From Prevotella sp. UBA4330 (lineage in GTDB: Bacteria > Bacteroidota > Bacteroidia > Bacteroidales > Bacteroidaceae), in contig DGTS01000036.1 in NCBI GenBank assembly GCA_002394385.1, positions 5,981 through 69,980 on the forward strand: a DNA stretch of 64,000 nucleotides, given 5' to 3'. This document shows, in pieces, positions 51,702 to 61,639 of this stretch. How positions within the stretch are numbered: the stretch's first letter is position 1; each line of letters begins with the position of its first letter. The position numbers were made by a program, and so were the translations under genes. Under the pieces are notes generated by a model. It was given only the letters and a program-made list of their open reading frames with translations, searched no databases and was not told where the DNA came from.

Positions 51702-53054
51702 TTAGTAGAGTGTTACCACGAACCAGATGCTTGGGTCGGCAGCGGAGGTGAGTTTTATGGTGCGCAGGTTGAACGCTGTTTCACCAGCCGAGATGGTGAA
51801 CTTCTGGTTGAGTGTCGCTATCATGTCCTGCAGTGCAGGCAATTGGTCGTAGGTGTTCTGTCCTGCTGCTGTAACAGGGCCTTGGTATGTCATCGTTATG
51901 CCGTCAGCCTCGCTGCTGATGCTGTACTTATAGTCAACGGTAGTGTTACGGTTCTTGTTGCGGTAGGTGACGCGCAGGATGTAATCGTCGCCAGACTTTC
52001 TGAGAGTGAGGTTGCTCAGTGTGAGCGACTTCGAGGCGAGGTTTGCTACGAGTGCGTCATACTTAGTCTTGTAAGCGTCTGACATCAGCGATGATGACTG
52101 CCACTGGAATCGAGTGGAGGTGTTCATGTTCTCCAGGGTCTGGGTGAAGAAACGCAGTGGGTTGTCGCCCTCGATGGTGCAGTTCTCGTTCTCTACAGCG
52201 ATGAACATGTCTTTCGACTCATCGTATCTGAAATCTTGTACAGTTGAGCCATCATCTCCGCCAACAGCGATGTCGTCGCGGAAGCGCAGGTGATAGACAC
52301 CATTCCACTTTGTGATGAGGAACGGGTTGAACGACTCGTCGATGATTTCGTCTCCGTCGTATGGGTAGATGTTAGGAATCTGGTCGTCTGCGCCAGCCAT
52401 CTTATACATCTCGCCGTTCTTGTTCATTACGTTGAATGTAGGAGCGTTTGAGGGGAACATCTTAGCCTGGAACGCCTTCACGTCCTTCAGGTACTCCTCG
52501 AAATCTACACCATCTTCCATTGGGGTGAGCAGGTTGTAGGTTCCGCGCTTCTTGCCCTTGAGCATGATGTATGAAGCATCTGCAGGAGCGTCTGTAATGA
52601 TGAACTCGTAGTCGCCGCCGATACCTTCTCCTGTTTCATCTTCGTCTTCGGTCTGACCAACATCTTCTGGATTGGTGAAGATGTGCATCACTTTGTTGAA
52701 TGAGTTGAAGGTGAGCACTGGACCATTGTCTGCAATAACTTCCCAGAGGCTGGTGTCCTCGAGATAGTTGTTGCTTGACAGTTCGTTGTTCATTGCTGTC
52801 TTCACGGTGTGGTCATCGTTGAAGTCGCACAGCACAAGATAGCCCTTTCCGAATGGTGCCTCGTTAGCGTAGGTGGGGTAGAGTTGCATTGCCCATCCAT
52901 TAGGCGAAGCCATCAGTCTGCCCGAGTATAGGTCGCTTGCCTCGTTGAGTCGCTCTGCTGCTGGCTTGTCGAAAATGGCTTCCTCCTCACCGGCGCAACC
53001 AGTGAAGACGAGCGCTGTAACTAACAGTATTGAAAGAGAAACTAACTTCTTCAT
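51702..53054 (-). CDS. DUF4302 lipoprotein
   Basis: A 450-residue lipoprotein (lipobox VFTGCAGEEE) that matches the DUF4302 family by its N-terminal AAERLNEASDLYSG and SPNGWAMQLYPT segments. This family is typically encoded beside SusD and a zinc-binding metallopeptidase in Bacteroidota. It lies 26 nt downstream of that gene. Its role is unknown; probable surface or periplasmic subunit of the uptake complex. Confidence 0.82.
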   Translation of the reverse strand: MKKLVSLSILLVTALVFTGCAGEEEAIFDKPAAERLNEASDLYSGRLMASPNGWAMQLYPTYANEAPFGKGYLVLCDFNDDHTVKTAMNNELSSNNYLEDTSLWEVIADNGPVLTFNSFNKVMHIFTNPEDVGQTEDEDETGEGIGGDYEFIITDAPADASYIMLKGKKRGTYNLLTPMEDGVDFEEYLKDVKAFQAKMFPSNAPTFNVMNKNGEMYKMAGADDQIPNIYPYDGDEIIDESFNPFLITKWNGVYHLRFRDDIAVGGDDGSTVQDFRYDESKDMFIAVENENCTIEGDNPLRFFTQTLENMNTSTRFQWQSSSLMSDAYKTKYDALVANLASKSLTLSNLTLRKSGDDYILRVTYRNKNRNTTVDYKYSISSEADGITMTYQGPVTAAGQNTYDQLPALQDMIATLNQKFTISAGETAFNLRTIKLTSAADPSIWFVVTLY

Positions 53055-53080
53055 ATTCTTTTTCGTTTATTTGTTTCTTG

Positions 53081-54289
53081 TTATTGTAGAGACTTAAAGA
53101 CATTGATCTGGTCGAGCAGCACATCGATGACACTGCGCGATGGGTCTTCAGCCGACGGACTGGTGAGGTTGTTGATGAGTCGTCCGTACTCGTCGGTGGC
53201 GTAAGTGCCATCGCTGTTCACGATGAACTGACGAGACTGCACCATGTTTCTCAACTGGTCGATGTCAATGTTGTAGTTGTCCTTCATGTAAGTGCGTACG
53301 AGGTCGAGTTTTTGCAGGATAACGCCGCGTCCGTCAACACCGCTGAGGTGTGTCCACTGCACTTCTCCATTCTCGTCGAGCACCACATTGTCTTTCTCGT
53401 TGCGCACACAGGCACGGCGGTAGATGGTACCTTTTCCGCTCGTTGTGGCTTTGAAGTAACCGATGGTGTCGAGGTTGCAACCAGGCTTGAGTCGCTTGGT
53501 GTATTCGTTTACGCCGTCAACCTCTTCTGTCTCCCAGTCGAACGATGCCGAGTTAAGCAGTTGTGCCCACTTGAATGGGTCGCGTGTAACGTAGTTGGCA
53601 AGCACCTCAACCCAGTCTTCGCCAGCAGCGCTTGAAGCGTATGGCGAAACGAAGCCAAGTCCTGCTGCCACAGAGTCTGCCATGTCTGACCACTGTGAGT
53701 TGTAGTGGGTGTTAGAGATGGTGTTGAATGTTGTAGGACGAAGGTGGTTCTGGTCGAGGATGTGTCCGAACTCGTGGTGCATCGTCTTGAAGAAGTACTC
53801 GTTCATGTAGTCGATGTCGGCAGGGTTCAGGTTGTTCACGTTGTAAAGAGTAATCTTCACACCGCCCTCGGCAACACCCAGAGTCTCTGTACCCTGTGAC
53901 GGGTTGTAACTCTTAGAGCCTATGCAGTGGATGATTCTCGGGCTGTATTCCTTGAGGAACTGCTCGCCGGCACATTCTTTGTAAACATCATACCACAGAT
54001 ACTTCATGAGCACAGCCAGTTGCTCGCTCTTGTCGTATGCCGCAGGAACAAGGTTCTTGTCCATGTCTGAGCCGATATCCTCCATGCGGTAGATTACCTT
54101 CACGTTGTATGGCTTCAGGAACTCAGCCTTGAGGAAACTGTCGAGCGGGAACGAATAGTTCGAGCGGTCAAGAGGATACTCGGTGGTATCGAAGATTGAC
54201 GGCCCCAGGTCGTCGTCAGAGCAAGACACAAACGTGAAGGTGCTGACGACAGCCATCGCTACGAGTAATATATAAAGTCTCGATTTCAT
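53081..54289 (-). CDS. SusD-linked putative zinc metallopeptidase lipoprotein
   Basis: A 402-residue lipoprotein (lipobox TFVSCSD) with the zinc motif HHEFGHILDQNHLRP (HExxH) near residue 185, matching the Bacteroidota putative zinc-binding metallopeptidase (Mx1-type) that occurs next to SusC/SusD. It probably acts on peptides at the outer surface, linking capture to cleavage. It is 71 nt downstream of SusD and 26 nt upstream of DUF4302, so cotranscription is likely. Confidence 0.86.
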   Translation of the reverse strand: MKSRLYILLVAMAVVSTFTFVSCSDDDLGPSIFDTTEYPLDRSNYSFPLDSFLKAEFLKPYNVKVIYRMEDIGSDMDKNLVPAAYDKSEQLAVLMKYLWYDVYKECAGEQFLKEYSPRIIHCIGSKSYNPSQGTETLGVAEGGVKITLYNVNNLNPADIDYMNEYFFKTMHHEFGHILDQNHLRPTTFNTISNTHYNSQWSDMADSVAAGLGFVSPYASSAAGEDWVEVLANYVTRDPFKWAQLLNSASFDWETEEVDGVNEYTKRLKPGCNLDTIGYFKATTSGKGTIYRRACVRNEKDNVVLDENGEVQWTHLSGVDGRGVILQKLDLVRTYMKDNYNIDIDQLRNMVQSRQFIVNSDGTYATDEYGRLINNLTSPSAEDPSRSVIDVLLDQINVFKSLQ

Positions 54290-54360
54290 ATATCTTATGT
54301 TTTTATTTGTTGTTTCTTCAATAGAGATTAATATGAATTATGTACGCCTGTCTGGTGCAA

Positions 54361-56184
54361 CTATTCGTCGGTCTTTATCTTGAGATCCTCGATGTTGAGC
54401 GATGGCGATGACTCAGACGTGCTGCTCTGTGCCGACTGTGTGGGTCGTGACGGCTCCAGACCTGCAGCGATGGTTTCCCATGCTGGCTCGAGTGCGCGGC
54501 GTGGGTCTTTGCCCGACATGTGCAGCACTTCGCTGTTGATACCTACCACGTGATCCCATTCCATACCCCAGCGCTTGAGGTCGAAGAAACGGAGTCCCTC
54601 GAATGATGTCTCGTAGCGGCGGAAGTCGTTGATGCAGTTCATGTATTTTATTGCATCGTGAGGAACAACGAATGATGGGCTTACATTTGCAGAGGTGAAG
54701 TCCCAGTTCTCGAAGGTGTTCCACTCCTGTCGTGTTGTTGCGTCAGGGCTGTACATGCGATTGAGCAGGTCTGCTGTGAAATACTTCAGATAGCCAGCAG
54801 AAACGTATGACTTATACTGTGATTCAGAGAAGTTGTCAATCTGGTTGTTCCAGTAAGCCAGGAGGTCTGCCTCGGCGAGCGAGTACTGTCCTGTCATGGC
54901 GTAAGCCTCTGCACGCTCAAGCAGCAGTTGGTGGATAGTGAATGCACGGATAATCATGTGTGCATATCCGATGCCTGCAATCTTGTCGGTGTATTGGAAC
55001 TGCTCCCAGATCTTGGCAGAAGTGAATCCGTAGTCGCGATAAGAAGAAGAGAGGAGGTTGGCTCCCACCAGCACGAGTGGCGAAGCGATGTATCCGCTCC
55101 ACAGTGGGCTGTTGTGTACCATAAGCACTTCCTGAGCCTTCGGTCCACAAACAGAATAGCGGTATCCGAACATGCGGCGCTCTGTGGTAGAGTAGGTGGT
55201 CAGCAGAAGCAGGTTGTTGGCACGGTCGGGGTGCTGCCAGATGACACCGTCGTCAGCGAGCGAAGATGCGTCGTCGAACTTCTTGTAGTCCATCATCTGA
55301 CTCTTCAACTGTGCTGGGTCGCTTGAGAGCACCATGTTTGCCTGCTCGATGCACTTCTCATACTGACGTGTGAAGAGGTAGAAACGTGCTGCGAAGGCAT
55401 GTGCTGCTTCCTCGTTGAAGTGATATTTGAGAGGGCTCTCTCCGCTGTTGCGGTTATACCATGTGTTCTTCACCAGTTTCAGACCTTCCTCGAGGTCCTG
55501 CTGTATCTTCATGTAAGTGTCATACACGTTGCCGCGGTCGTAGTGCTTCACCATCTCCGACTCCACCTCTGTAACGTAAGGCACGCCGACATCGCTGCGG
55601 CTCTGGTCTGCGTCTTTGTAAGCCTGTGAGAAGATGTTCACGAGGATGAAGTGGTCGTAGGCGCGGATAAGAAGGGCCTCGCCGCGTGCCATCTTCATGT
55701 TCTCAGACATCACGCCGCCGTTCTTCTCTGTAATCTCGTCGATGGCCTGCAGGGCGAAGTTTGCACATGCTATAGAGTTGTAGAAGTGCTGCCATATAGA
55801 ACCGGGAGAGTCAGAGTCGCTCCAAGTGGCCATTGATGCCTGCTTGAAGTTGAAGAGTTCCTCGTCCCAGCGTGCGTATGTCGAGTAGTTATAGTGGCTC
55901 AACACCTGCTTGTCGTTGGGGTTAGAAGGCATGTGTGGTGCCTGGTTGTCTGCGAGGTTATCGCCTGTAATCTCGCACAGCCAAGCGTAGTTTGCCTGTG
56001 GATAAGCAGACATGAGCAGTTGCTGCACCTTTGTCTCGTTGTCTATCTCGGTACGCTCATCGGGCAGATGGTCGAGAAATGACTGGCTACAAGATGCGAG
56101 GAATGGTGTTATGGCAAGAATCATGAAGAACGCGCCATCTTTTGCCATCCTTTTTGCTTTATTTAATAACACTTTGTTTTCCAT
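54361..56184 (-). CDS. SusD/RagB-family nutrient-binding lipoprotein
   Basis: A 607-residue outer-membrane lipoprotein (lipobox PFLASCSQSFLD) with the SusD fold: helical TPR-like repeats, GEALLIRAYDHFILVNIFSQAY and a C-terminal YETSFEGLRFFDLKRWG. It caps the SusC channel and binds the nutrient before import. I start at 56184 (MENKVLLNK) rather than the longer frame at 56217, because the signal-type sequence follows it. The gene lies 49 nt downstream of SusC. With metallopeptidase and DUF4302 neighbours the ligand is likely a protein or peptide rather than a glycan. Confidence 0.92.
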   Translation of the reverse strand: MENKVLLNKAKRMAKDGAFFMILAITPFLASCSQSFLDHLPDERTEIDNETKVQQLLMSAYPQANYAWLCEITGDNLADNQAPHMPSNPNDKQVLSHYNYSTYARWDEELFNFKQASMATWSDSDSPGSIWQHFYNSIACANFALQAIDEITEKNGGVMSENMKMARGEALLIRAYDHFILVNIFSQAYKDADQSRSDVGVPYVTEVESEMVKHYDRGNVYDTYMKIQQDLEEGLKLVKNTWYNRNSGESPLKYHFNEEAAHAFAARFYLFTRQYEKCIEQANMVLSSDPAQLKSQMMDYKKFDDASSLADDGVIWQHPDRANNLLLLTTYSTTERRMFGYRYSVCGPKAQEVLMVHNSPLWSGYIASPLVLVGANLLSSSYRDYGFTSAKIWEQFQYTDKIAGIGYAHMIIRAFTIHQLLLERAEAYAMTGQYSLAEADLLAYWNNQIDNFSESQYKSYVSAGYLKYFTADLLNRMYSPDATTRQEWNTFENWDFTSANVSPSFVVPHDAIKYMNCINDFRRYETSFEGLRFFDLKRWGMEWDHVVGINSEVLHMSGKDPRRALEPAWETIAAGLEPSRPTQSAQSSTSESSPSLNIEDLKIKTDE

Positions 56185-56232
56185 TATATTCTTATATATT
56201 ATATTGTTTCTTGTCAATGTTATCTCACTTGC

Positions 56233-59200
56233 TTAGATGCCGAGTCGTACGGTGAATGTGAACTGCTTAGACAATGGTGTTGCAACACCACCAGAGTTGA
56301 CGAACTCAGGATCCTGGCCGTTCAGTTTGTCATCTGCATAAATCAAGAAGAGGTTTGTAGCATCGAGTTTCAGCGAGCATGTGCTCAGACCGAGTTTTGC
56401 AATCCACTTGTGAGGCATGTCGTATGTGAGCGAGATGTCCTTCATGCGGATGAATCCTCCGTCGGCAACACGCGCGGTAGAGTAGTTGTAAGCATTGTAT
56501 GCGTAGCCGAGGTAGTTGTCGTTGTAAACCTGACGGCGGCTTGCAATTGTCGGAACGTCTGTGAAGTTCTCGTCGCCTGGCATCACCCAACGGTTCTTGA
56601 ACTCCTTAGGCATGGCGCTCATGTCTGAGTAGGCTGAAGAGAAGATTGGGTCGAGACGCAGTTTGTTTCCGAAAGAGTAGGTGATGAACACGTTCAGACG
56701 CCAGTTCTTCCAACGCAGCATGTTGTTCAGACCGCCGGTGTACTTTGGCTCTGTAGGACCTTCGTATTTCAGGAAGTCGAGTTTGTCATACTCCTGGAAG
56801 TTGATTTCTGTTGTTGTCTTCACGCCGTCTTCGTTGATAATCTGTGGAATACCTTCGTCGTTAAGTCCTACGAAAGGTATTGAGAACATTGCGCGGTGGT
56901 CGTAGCCCTCGCGTGTGTAACCTGTACCTCTCACGAGGTCGATGACGCGGCTCTGAGAGAGCAGTTTCGTAATCTTCGTGGTGTTGTAAGAGAATGTCAA
57001 GTCGGTGTTCCACTGCCAGTCTTGGGTCACGATGTTCTGTGTTGACAGCGTGAACTCAACACCTGACGAGGTCATCTCTGCCACGTTGGCGTACTTGTTG
57101 ATTTCACCGCCGCCACCCTCGGTCTTCATGTATCCCATGAGGTCGTAGTTGTTACGCCAGTAGGCATCGAACACCAGGTTGATGCGGTTGTTTACGAAAC
57201 CGAGGTCGAGACCAACGTTGAACTCGGTCTTCTTCTCGTATGTCAGGTCGCTGTTACCCAACTGATAGAGTCCGATACCGGTCTCCTGCTGTCCGCCCTG
57301 AGGACGCCAGATCTTGTCGGTAACAAAGATAGGAAGCGCGTTTGAAGCGTTTGTCTGCTCACCCACGAGAGAGTAACTCAGACGCAGTGTGCCGTGGCTC
57401 ATTGCTCCGTGAGTCTTTGCCATCCACTTCTGGAAGAAAGGCTCCTCGTGTGCGTTCCAAGACATACTGATGTTACCTGTTGGCAGCCAGCGTGAAGAGC
57501 GCGACTTACCCAACTGGTTAGAGCCGTCGTAACGTCCGGTGAGGTTCAAGGTGTAACGTCCCTTGTAAGAGTAGTTCAGGTTTGCCATGTAAGCCAGACG
57601 GCGGTTCCATGAACGTCCGAAACTGTCAATATCGGTACCTTCCTCAATCATCTGCTTCGTGCGGTCGGTGTTGTAGTTCACCGTGCGGCTGTTCTCGAAG
57701 TCAACACCGTAGAACTGGTGCTCCTCGGCGTCATAGTCGGCGCGGTTTGCCTCCATACCAACGAGTGCGTTGAAGATGTGGGTGTCGTTCCATACCTTGT
57801 TGTAGTTGATGGTTCCACGGAAGTCCAGTTGCTTCACCTGGTTTGAGTTGTTGATGCGGATACCGCCTACAGGCATCACAGACACTGGCAGAGAGTTGGG
57901 CTCGTCTGGGTCGGTGTACAAGAACGTGTTGTTGTACATGATGTTCGGGTTGTCGAGTCCTGCACGGTAAGCCTCTGCCTGGTTGGCATGGTTAAGCACG
58001 TTGTGCTCGCGGGTAGAGCGGTTAACACGGTAACTACCCAAGAGGTTAATCTCAAGACCTGTGATAGGCTTTATTGACAACTCGCCCTGGAACTTCACGT
58101 CCATCACGTTGATGTCGATGTAGTTGTTTCTCAACTCGTCGAAGATGTTGAACGGAGCGTAGTTGCGGGTGTATGTCTCTTTGGGGTCCAGAGTGCGCGA
58201 TGTGTTGAGCGCATAACTGAACGGGTTGATATCGAAGTCGCGGCTCACAGCACCAGAAACCACATCGACGCTTTGGTTCAGAGTACCTGGAGCCATCTGG
58301 TCGCGGTAAGAAGCGTTGGTACGCATGGTGAGGGTCACCTTCTTCGAGAGGTTGAACGATGCATTAAGGTTGGCGGTGTAGCGCTGCACCTTGCTGTCTT
58401 TTGTCCATCCTGGGTCGTTCATTGCCGAGAGAGAAGCGTAGAGGTTTGCCTGGTCTGTACCCGTTGAGATGCTCAGCGAGTGGTTGTGCATGATGTTGTT
58501 GTTGAACAGCAGGTCGAACCAGTCGGTGTTGCGGAACTCTGCCTCCTGCAAGAACCGGTTCATTGCTGCGGTGGTATTCTCAAGTCCGAACTTTCCTGTT
58601 ACCGGGTCGTACTGGTTCATCAGAGAGTACATCTTACCGTAAAGACCTGATGACGAACTGTTTGCCAATGCGGCAAACTCGAGCCATCCCTTTGCTGCCA
58701 TTTCCTTGTAAATACCCATCTGCTCCTGAGAGTTCGAGATGTTATACTCTGAGTAATTTGGCTTGCGGCGATATGTAAACTCACCGGTATAGTTGATGGA
58801 ACTGCGTCCTGCACGTCCCTTCTTTGTGGTCACAACAACCACACCTGCCATGGCGCGAGCACCATAGATAGATGTTGCCGAACCGTCCTTCAGCACCTGG
58901 AACGACTCGATGTCGTCGGCGTTAAGACCAGCAATGGCATTGGCGATAAGTGTCTGTGCGTCACCAGAAGAAAGGTCGTCGGAACCTACGTTCACAGCGT
59001 CCTCCATGATGACACCGTCAACAACCCACAGCGGGCTTGACGAACCGTAGATGGAGGTGGCACCGCGGACGCGAATCTTAGGTGCTGTACCGAATGTGCT
59101 GCTGACGTTCTGCACGCTGACACCGGCTGCACGGCCTTCCAGCGAACGTGTCACGTCGGCCACACCGTCAAGTTTGCTCTTTTCGGCATCCACCTTTGTC

Positions 59201-59562
59201 GTAGCACCGGTGAAGAGGCGCTTGTCCATCTTCTGAATACCCGTTACGACAACTTCGTCAATCTGCTGTGCCTTATCGGGATGAAGAACAATATTCATGT
59301 TCTGTCCACCCTTAAGGGTCACGGTCTCCATGCCGATATAACTTACTACTATTTGTGGATTCTTAACTTGAGTGGTAATGCGGAAATTACCATCGAAGTC
59401 GGTTGCTGCTCCTACCTGTGTGCCCTTCACGACGACAGATGCACCAATTATGGGCTCTCCATCTTCTGAAGATGTCACAGTACCAGAGACAACCGTTTGC
59501 GCCTCTGCCATCCCTAAGAATAGAGAGAGGAGGGCGAAGATCATACAAAGTCTTAATTTCAT
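56233..59562 (-). CDS. SusC/RagA-family TonB-linked outer-membrane transporter
   Basis: A 1109-residue TonB-dependent transporter. Signal peptide (ending GMAEAQ), carboxypeptidase-like domain (about 22-100, VVSGTVTSSEDGEPIIGAS), TonB box region, plug (about 110-250, with LEGRAAGVSV and RGATSIYGSSSPLWVVDG) and a long barrel ending FTFTVRLGI. It imports nutrients captured by SusD. A strong promoter is at 59626-59657 and the whole downstream set lies on the same strand. Substrate is inferred as peptides from the metallopeptidase context. Confidence 0.95.
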   Translation of the reverse strand: MKLRLCMIFALLSLFLGMAEAQTVVSGTVTSSEDGEPIIGASVVVKGTQVGAATDFDGNFRITTQVKNPQIVVSYIGMETVTLKGGQNMNIVLHPDKAQQIDEVVVTGIQKMDKRLFTGATTKVDAEKSKLDGVADVTRSLEGRAAGVSVQNVSSTFGTAPKIRVRGATSIYGSSSPLWVVDGVIMEDAVNVGSDDLSSGDAQTLIANAIAGLNADDIESFQVLKDGSATSIYGARAMAGVVVVTTKKGRAGRSSINYTGEFTYRRKPNYSEYNISNSQEQMGIYKEMAAKGWLEFAALANSSSSGLYGKMYSLMNQYDPVTGKFGLENTTAAMNRFLQEAEFRNTDWFDLLFNNNIMHNHSLSISTGTDQANLYASLSAMNDPGWTKDSKVQRYTANLNASFNLSKKVTLTMRTNASYRDQMAPGTLNQSVDVVSGAVSRDFDINPFSYALNTSRTLDPKETYTRNYAPFNIFDELRNNYIDINVMDVKFQGELSIKPITGLEINLLGSYRVNRSTREHNVLNHANQAEAYRAGLDNPNIMYNNTFLYTDPDEPNSLPVSVMPVGGIRINNSNQVKQLDFRGTINYNKVWNDTHIFNALVGMEANRADYDAEEHQFYGVDFENSRTVNYNTDRTKQMIEEGTDIDSFGRSWNRRLAYMANLNYSYKGRYTLNLTGRYDGSNQLGKSRSSRWLPTGNISMSWNAHEEPFFQKWMAKTHGAMSHGTLRLSYSLVGEQTNASNALPIFVTDKIWRPQGGQQETGIGLYQLGNSDLTYEKKTEFNVGLDLGFVNNRINLVFDAYWRNNYDLMGYMKTEGGGGEINKYANVAEMTSSGVEFTLSTQNIVTQDWQWNTDLTFSYNTTKITKLLSQSRVIDLVRGTGYTREGYDHRAMFSIPFVGLNDEGIPQIINEDGVKTTTEINFQEYDKLDFLKYEGPTEPKYTGGLNNMLRWKNWRLNVFITYSFGNKLRLDPIFSSAYSDMSAMPKEFKNRWVMPGDENFTDVPTIASRRQVYNDNYLGYAYNAYNYSTARVADGGFIRMKDISLTYDMPHKWIAKLGLSTCSLKLDATNLFLIYADDKLNGQDPEFVNSGGVATPLSKQFTFTVRLGI

Positions 59563-59625
59563 AAAATGCTGACTTTTCTGTGTGTTATTAATTATTATAA
59601 AGATACTTTTTTACGTTCCAAAGTG

Positions 59626-59657
59626 CAAAATTAAGAGTTTTTTTCCTTTCTTGCAAG
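59626..59657 (-). promoter_or_regulatory. promoter of the SusC/SusD cluster
   Basis: CTTG, 20 nt, TAATTTTG on the minus strand, 63 nt before the SusC start. Confidence 0.75.
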
Positions 59658-59794
59658 TGAAATGTTACAAAAATGCAATTTTAACTCTTTTTTTTAACAC
59701 AAATACCATATTGGGTGTATATATAATACCCTTTTGGACAAAAAACTCTCATATTCCGTTTCAGAGTGTAATGTTGTGTTTTTTCTTGTCTATG

Positions 59795-59935
59795 GGAGTT
59801 AGGAGTTAAGGAGTTATGGAGTACAGGAGTTAGGGAGTTAAGACATCGGTTTTTGCGCAATGCCATGTATTGATGGCGAACGACTTGCAATGCATTGTCT
59901 TAACTCCTTAACTCCCTAACTCCTTAACTCCTAAT
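59795..59935. repeat. octamer-based inverted repeat upstream of the SusC gene
   Basis: Left arm 59795-59842 with GGAGTTAA/GGAGTTAG-type units and right arm 59898-59935 with the complement. The core between them holds GACTTGCAATGCATTGTC. The arms are near the end of the GH35-like gene and could end its neighbour transcripts. Confidence 0.85.
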
Positions 59936-59939
59936 AATT

Positions 59940-61601
59940 TTAATACTCGTACAGTTTGACGTGGAGTATCTTCCATTCGCCCACTCCTATGCGGGCATGT
60001 CGTCCCTGGTGGTCCTGGTCGCCGTTGTCGCGGCGCAGGAATTTCATGGCGCCATCGTCGCCGATGCTTACTTGGTCAACATAACCGATGCCGAGACGCT
60101 TTCCGCGGAACCGTTGTGTCTGCACGGCGGGGGCGTTGTTGTTGCCGCCCTGGGTGTTGCCCTCCACAAAGCCGTCCTCGCCGAGTTGCCTCTTCACTTC
60201 TTGCTCTTTCTCGCTCTTTGTCTTGAATTCCACCACTATCCCCTGACCTGCGATGAGGTATTCCATGGGCGCTATCTTCAGTATGTATGCCCCGCCTTCG
60301 GGCCATGTGGTGCCGTCGGTGGCGCGTGGGTCCCACGGCAGGGTGAAGTTATGGCGGCATGTGAGCACGTGGTTGCCGTCTTCTATGATGCGCTCCTTGT
60401 CCTCTTGGTCGAAGAGAAGCCCCCAATGGTTGAGTGTTGAGCGTTGAGCGCTGAGCGACTTGTTGGCGTTGTTGCTAATGTAGTTGTGCATCTGGCGCAG
60501 CAGCGCGTAGGCGTTGGTGATGTTCGAGGGGTCGTCGTACTGGTCGATGGCGAAGGGCGAGAAGCCCACAGCACCGTACTCGCCGAAGGTGAAGAGTGCC
60601 CGTGCGCCGCTGTTCTCGCAGCATCGTGTCTCGGGAATGAAGAGCGGGTTGCCCTTGAAGGCGTATTGCGAAGCCCACGACTTGAATCCTGTGTCGTAGA
60701 TGTCGGGCGAGAGCATGTCTATGCTGGGCGCTCCGCATTTCCATATCGTGGCGAGATGGGCGAGCGGACCTGCCGAGGGGTATTCTCCCGGCTTGCGTCC
60801 GCGGCTGTTCATGGCTGCGTTAACATATAGCGGAACGTTGTATATGCGTCGTGCCACCTGTGCCAGTCGCTCCACATAGCAGGCATAGTGCCACGCCATG
60901 AAACATTCCTCGCCATACGGGTCGTTGCCGAATGCCTCGCGCCAGGTGGCTTTTCCCGCTGCTACGGCCTTGCCGTCTTTCTTCAGTGCGGTGCGCAGCG
61001 TTGCGGGGATGTTCTTGTCGTAGGCTTTCTCGGCAAGAGGCGAGTGGTCGCGGGCATCCTCCAACATTCCAATCTCGTTCTCTATCTGCGCCATAATCAC
61101 CGTTCCCGTGCCTCTGTCTTTCTGTGCAATGTGCTCCATCAGACGTGTGAAGACGCGGCAGTCGGCGTCAAACACATTCTCAGAGAAGCACGACGCTATC
61201 TCAAGAGGCTTGCCCGCGGCGGTCATGGCGCGTGGATATTTCTTCGTGTCTTGCTTGAACCACAGCGGTGCATAGCAACTCATGGAGTTCTTCCATGCGC
61301 CGAACCACAGGAACACCACCTTCAGGCGGTTCTCGCGGGCGCGGTCGATGACGCGGTCGATGAGTGTGAAGTCATAAGTGCCCTCGGTCGGCTCGATGAG
61401 GTCCCAGTAAGCAGGCACCAGCACGGTGTTCAGTCCTATCGCTGCCATGCGCGGCATCACCTCGTCGATGTCCTCGACACTTGTGGCGGCAGAGTTGGAC
61501 AATTCGCCCCCGAGAATGAAAAGGTTAGACACTGAGGGGACTTGAGCGCCCGATGAAAGCGCCCCGATGAGAATTAGTAAAGATAATAGCAGTTTCTTCA
61601 T
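59940..61601 (-). CDS. GH35/DUF5597-like glycoside hydrolase
   Basis: A 553-residue exported enzyme (signal ending LSSGAQ) with a GH-A TIM barrel: AQIENEIG carries the acid/base Glu and FIPETRCC the likely nucleophile Glu. This combination and a DUF5597-type C-terminal region suggest a beta-galactosidase-related enzyme of GH35. A Ser/Leu/Gln-rich stretch (NKSLSAQRSTLNHW, about residues 378-395) is encoded by heptamer repeats (60427-60461), an in-frame insertion unlike the usual family sequence. It lies downstream of the GH67 gene and may help remove xylan side chains. Confidence 0.85.
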   Translation of the reverse strand: MKKLLLSLLILIGALSSGAQVPSVSNLFILGGELSNSAATSVEDIDEVMPRMAAIGLNTVLVPAYWDLIEPTEGTYDFTLIDRVIDRARENRLKVVFLWFGAWKNSMSCYAPLWFKQDTKKYPRAMTAAGKPLEIASCFSENVFDADCRVFTRLMEHIAQKDRGTGTVIMAQIENEIGMLEDARDHSPLAEKAYDKNIPATLRTALKKDGKAVAAGKATWREAFGNDPYGEECFMAWHYACYVERLAQVARRIYNVPLYVNAAMNSRGRKPGEYPSAGPLAHLATIWKCGAPSIDMLSPDIYDTGFKSWASQYAFKGNPLFIPETRCCENSGARALFTFGEYGAVGFSPFAIDQYDDPSNITNAYALLRQMHNYISNNANKSLSAQRSTLNHWGLLFDQEDKERIIEDGNHVLTCRHNFTLPWDPRATDGTTWPEGGAYILKIAPMEYLIAGQGIVVEFKTKSEKEQEVKRQLGEDGFVEGNTQGGNNNAPAVQTQRFRGKRLGIGYVDQVSIGDDGAMKFLRRDNGDQDHQGRHARIGVGEWKILHVKLYEY

Positions 61602-61639
61602 AATTTGTTGAATATCAGTCGTTCCACGTTTTTTGGAAA

